DNA of 64,000 bases from Phormidium tenue FACHB-1050 (GTDB lineage: Bacteria; Cyanobacteriota; Cyanobacteriia; Pseudanabaenales; Pseudanabaenaceae): assembly GCF_014696925.1 (NCBI RefSeq), contig NZ_JACJQY010000009.1, positions 1 to 64,000 of the forward strand, read 5' to 3'. Each line of letters begins with the position of its first letter. The stretch's first letter is position 1. A program made the translations under genes and the position numbers. Shown here piece by piece: positions 61,039-64,000 of this stretch. The notes under the pieces are model-generated. The model did no database searches and was not told the DNA's origin. It saw nothing but the letters and a program-made list of their open reading frames with translations.

Positions 61039-62796
61039 TTAGCCTATGGTATCAAATTGGCGAGAATGTAGCTGAGCGTAACGTCCTGCTTTTTGCAGAA
61101 GTTCATCGTGGGTTCCTGATTCCACGATTTGACCTTGTTCTAAAACGATAATGCGATCACTGTTTCTAATCGTCGCCAAACGGTGAGCGATGATAAATAC
61201 AGTGCGACCTTGCATTAGACGTTGTAATGCTTCTTGGACAAGGCTTTCGGATTCAGCATCTAGTGCAGAAGTTGCTTCATCGAGAATCAGGATCTTGGGA
61301 TTATGGAGAACTGCCCTAGCGATGGAAATGCGTTGACGCTGACCACCAGAAAGATTAACTCCGCGCTCTCCTACCCAAGTATCATAACCTTGGGGAAGTT
61401 CCATAATAAAGTCATGGGCATTGGCAATTCTTGCCGCTTGTTCTACAGATTCAGTATCGTAAGCCTTCTGTCCAAAGGCAATATTAGAAGCAACGGTTCC
61501 TGAAAAGAGAATATTCTCTTGAGGAACGAGGGCTAGTTGCTGACGGAGACTTTTGATTTGGACATCACGAATATCGTAGCCATCGATTAAGATTTTGCCA
61601 GTATTGACATCATGGAAACGCATCAATAGATTCATCAGCGTCGATTTCCCTGCGCCTGACGCACCGACTAGGGCGATCGCTTCGCCTTGATTAGCCACAA
61701 GATTAATATCCGTGAGAACGGGACGATCGCTTTGATAATGGAATCCCACATTAACGTATTCGACTTTGCCTGTGACTTCAGGTAGAGCGATCGCGTTAGG
61801 CTTTTCCGTAACAACGGGCTGAATCTCAAAAATCTCGAAAATGCGATCAACAGAAGCTTCAGCTTGTTTGATTTCGTTATAGCTTCCAGTGGTATTTGCG
61901 ATCGGGTCAATCAACAGTGCGACCCCTGCGCCAAAAGCAACAAACTGCTCAGGAAGCAACCATTTATTAGAAATCAACCAACCACCAAGTAGAAACAGAA
62001 AACAAATGCCTGCGGCTTCCAAAAAGCCAATTACAGGATATTGGATGGCTCTGACGCGATCGGCGGCATATTTACGACGGCTATTTTGTTCTGATTCTTG
62101 CTTAAAACGCTCGACTTCATAGGATTCTGTGGCAAAGGCACGAACGAGACGAATGCCGCTAAAAATTTCAGATAGTAAGGCAGCGAGATTGGAAACTTGA
62201 TCTTGACTGCGACGGCTGAGGCTCAACATGCGATCGCCAAACCATGCAATTAACAAAGCAATTAGGGGTGCAACGGCAAGCGTAGTCAGGGTTAAAATCC
62301 AGTTCAAATAAATCATGTACGCCAGTACAAAAATCAATTGCAAGACTGACGGAATGAATTGATGGAAAAACTTGCCGATGACTTCTCCAATGCGATCAAT
62401 ATCTTCAGTCAATCGATAGGACAAATCTCCAGTACGCGACTCCGCAAAATAATCCAAATCAAGGGTTTGCAAATGGGAGTACACATCCACACGCAAATCT
62501 CTTGCTGCATTCAAAGCTGCCTGAGCCATCATCGAGTCCTGTCCGTACTGCCCCAAGCCCCGAAACACAAACATGACTACGGTGAAAATGGCGATCTGAA
62601 TAATCGCATTGACATCCCCCTTGCCTAAAGCTTGAGCAACTCGCCCTAAAAGTTCAGCAAGTAGAGGCATTGTACCGATAAAGACTAACGTGCATAAAAA
62701 TGCTTTAGCAATGAGAAAACGTTGGGGATAAACGTAATCTCGCATCTGCCAGTAGGAAGAGCGCTTTGAAGATTTCCCTAAAGATCGTTGTTTCAA
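61039..62796 (-). CDS. ABC exporter half-transporter (MsbA-like)
   Basis: 585 residues: six spans (about 25-315), then one ATPase with Walker A (378-386, GASGAGKST), signature LSGGQ (482-486) and Walker B ILILDE (502-507). The family includes lipid and peptide exporters that work as homodimers. The substrate is not readable. The MsbA-like layout would fit a lipid flippase, though that is inference. It is monocistronic. Confidence 0.92.
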   Translation of the reverse strand: MKQRSLGKSSKRSSYWQMRDYVYPQRFLIAKAFLCTLVFIGTMPLLAELLGRVAQALGKGDVNAIIQIAIFTVVMFVFRGLGQYGQDSMMAQAALNAARDLRVDVYSHLQTLDLDYFAESRTGDLSYRLTEDIDRIGEVIGKFFHQFIPSVLQLIFVLAYMIYLNWILTLTTLAVAPLIALLIAWFGDRMLSLSRRSQDQVSNLAALLSEIFSGIRLVRAFATESYEVERFKQESEQNSRRKYAADRVRAIQYPVIGFLEAAGICFLFLLGGWLISNKWLLPEQFVAFGAGVALLIDPIANTTGSYNEIKQAEASVDRIFEIFEIQPVVTEKPNAIALPEVTGKVEYVNVGFHYQSDRPVLTDINLVANQGEAIALVGASGAGKSTLMNLLMRFHDVNTGKILIDGYDIRDVQIKSLRQQLALVPQENILFSGTVASNIAFGQKAYDTESVEQAARIANAHDFIMELPQGYDTWVGERGVNLSGGQRQRISIARAVLHNPKILILDEATSALDAESESLVQEALQRLMQGRTVFIIAHRLATIRNSDRIIVLEQGQIVESGTHDELLQKAGRYAQLHSRQFDTIG

Positions 62797-62942
62797 ACTC
62801 GTAGCTCAAATGTTTGCAATTCACCAAAGATAAGTTTCTCACTTTATCGCACCAACTCGCCGCGATCGCATTGCCTATCATCAGCATAAACTATGCGATA
62901 TCGCTGTCCAACAGCACGGACGCTGTAATAACCATCTAAATC

Positions 62943-63803
62943 CTAATTTGTGGGAATGAGAGCGAAGCTATTGGCAAATTGGTCAAATGCTGTGGAATTT
63001 GGGCTATTAGAAGCATTTTGAGCATCAGGTTGGAAATAGCTGACTGTATAGATAAATTTATTGGCTTCCAGAGTTAATACTTTGACTTTCCAGCCTGTGG
63101 AGTTACTGGACGAATCACCAGTCTCGCCTGCAAATTTTTGGGTGAATTCCTTTTTCGAGCCAGACTTTGCCCCTTTGACTTTGGGATCAAAAGGAACTTC
63201 TTTTAGATCTGTGATATTTTCAGCACTATTAGAGGCGATCGCTTTGCTATCAATCGGTTGTCTTGATATCACCGTATAGATTTGCTGTTTTTGTTGTAGT
63301 TGTTTCACTAAATCATTTTTATTTAGTCCCTTAGCAATATCTCGACTAGGTGTAAAAATTACTGTACTTGCCCCTGAAGTTTCTAAACCGAGATCGATCG
63401 CTTGCCAGTCGGCAGGATAGCGGAGGGTATAACCTGTACCTGTGTATTTTCCTGTTGTTTCGGGTTTAGCATCCTCAGAACCGCAAATCTCAATTTTGCT
63501 AGCATCTTGATTGGTCTGCAAGGTGTAGCGCATATCTTCAGCAATCAGTTTGATTTCCAATCCCTCTTGAGTCGGAGCCGAGGTTTGACATAAATCGCTA
63601 ATATTTGCTAGCTGCGGTTTTTGAGACTCTGCCACGATCGCTACATTAGGCGACAGATTAAGCTGCGATCGCAAATAACTAATTGCTTTTTCAGTCGCAA
63701 GATTATTAGTTGGTGCAGTCGGGCTAGTCACTGGAGTCTGCTGACAGCTAAAAAGCAATCCCGCGATCGCGAAAATTCCGATATAGGTTTGAAACTTTGG
63801 CAT
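62943..63803 (-). CDS. Lipoprotein, unknown function
   Basis: From the ATG at 63803 (MPKFQTYIGIFAIAGLLFSC) the product has 286 residues, and the lipobox LLFSC marks a lipid-anchored protein. The mature part has alternating strands and a stretch GYTLRYPADWQAIDLG typical of PsbP-like or DUF1795-like folds. I do not assign a family with certainty. It stands alone, divergent from the MAPEG gene. Confidence 0.75.
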   Translation of the reverse strand: MPKFQTYIGIFAIAGLLFSCQQTPVTSPTAPTNNLATEKAISYLRSQLNLSPNVAIVAESQKPQLANISDLCQTSAPTQEGLEIKLIAEDMRYTLQTNQDASKIEICGSEDAKPETTGKYTGTGYTLRYPADWQAIDLGLETSGASTVIFTPSRDIAKGLNKNDLVKQLQQKQQIYTVISRQPIDSKAIASNSAENITDLKEVPFDPKVKGAKSGSKKEFTQKFAGETGDSSSNSTGWKVKVLTLEANKFIYTVSYFQPDAQNASNSPNSTAFDQFANSFALIPTN

Positions 63804-63838
63804 AACATAAAACGACATATCGCCACTATCTTAACTAA

Positions 63839-64000
63839 ATGGACATCAAAACTCTCGTATTTCCTGCGATCGCTACGATCGGTGCATTGCTCCTTTACTT
63901 TGGCTTAGGTATCGGTGTGGGCGTAGCGCGGGTTAAATACAAAATTATGCCTCCCCAAACTACAGGCAACGAAGACTTCGAGCGAGTCTATCGCGCTCAC
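63839..64000 (+). CDS. MAPEG family membrane protein, partial at right edge
   Basis: 54 codons are visible to the window edge. MDIKTLVFPAIATIGALLLYFGLGIGVGVARVKYKIMPPQ is a first span and loop, followed by GNEDFERVYRAH, the substrate-binding-loop pattern (FxRVxRAH) of MAPEG proteins (glutathione-transferase-like membrane enzymes). The rest lies outside. The ATG is 36 bp from the lipoprotein start on the other strand. Confidence 0.85.
   Translation, partial: MDIKTLVFPAIATIGALLLYFGLGIGVGVARVKYKIMPPQTTGNEDFERVYRAH

Noticed and set aside
1-64000. tRNA and rRNA genes
   Set aside because: No stretch was found with a convincing T-loop, anticodon stem and acceptor stem, nor any rRNA text; a tRNAscan/Infernal run would be decisive.

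Overview
The window is a stretch of cyanobacterial chromosome. Three things show this. The HIP1 octamer GCGATCGC is very frequent. Oxygenic-photosynthesis genes are present (ycf3 for photosystem I assembly and a psbY-like photosystem II peptide). The gene families are also typically cyanobacterial: PatA/CheY/CheW/MCP/CheA taxis operons, Uma2 nucleases, XisH/XisI, and an ergothioneine pair of the cyanobacterial kind. Pseudanabaenaceae or a related filamentous group is my guess at lineage and is inference only. I see no rRNA, tRNA, CRISPR array, intact insertion sequence or prophage.

Layout. 0.2-9 kb is housekeeping: secD-secF, an RRM protein, an ABC-2 permease, ycf3, gatC, a CheY-like regulator, rplU-rpmA, uppP and psbY. 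The gaps between these genes are packed with small palindromic elements. 9-15.4 kb holds gltA and then, on the minus strand, a tight five-gene operon: dynamin-like GTPase, xisH, xisI, RdcB-like coiled-coil protein, patatin-like lipase. 15.7-17.4 kb carries a Uma2 protein and a LivH-type permease. 17.5-33 kb is a large minus-strand taxis locus with two units. One is canonical (PatA-type regulator, CheY, CheW, MCP, CheA-REC). The other is an upstream MCP/CheA pair whose CheA lacks a recognisable Hpt histidine and has an altered ATP-lid (G2) box. 33-39 kb has a deoxyhypusine-synthase-like gene behind a long structured leader, sbcD, a tatD-family gene, a second Uma2 gene and lpxD. 38.8-43 kb is an accessory patch: an HNH pair, toxin-antitoxin remnants framed by a 68-bp direct repeat, a radical SAM/TcmP divergent pair and a broken gene. 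43-46 kb is a sulfoxide synthase/egtD thiol-histidine operon with a DUF427 gene downstream. 46-51 kb has a radical SAM enzyme with a membrane hydroxylase, tspO-DUF393 and an MBL-fold hydrolase. 51.5-64 kb contains a copper P-type ATPase, an SMR transporter, a CPBP protease, tilS, two secreted proteins, tyrS, an exporter ABC half-transporter, a lipoprotein and the start of a MAPEG gene.

The best candidate for an undescribed system is the operon at 10.2-15.4 kb. Its two outer proteins act on membranes by family (a dynamin-like GTPase and a patatin lipase), and the dynamin/RdcB pair recalls the E. coli YjdA-YjcZ (RdcA-RdcB) GTPase partner system. A PD-(D/E)XK nuclease pair (XisH/XisI) sits in the middle, with spacings of 3 to 24 bp or overlap. 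A defence or membrane-stress role is inference.

The second theme is repeats. There are at least four MITE-like families with terminal inverted repeats: a 103-bp family in three equal-length copies, a ~128-bp family with 10-11 bp target duplications at two copies, and single elements of 97 bp and 168 bp. Many palindromes also serve as terminators or supply stop codons.
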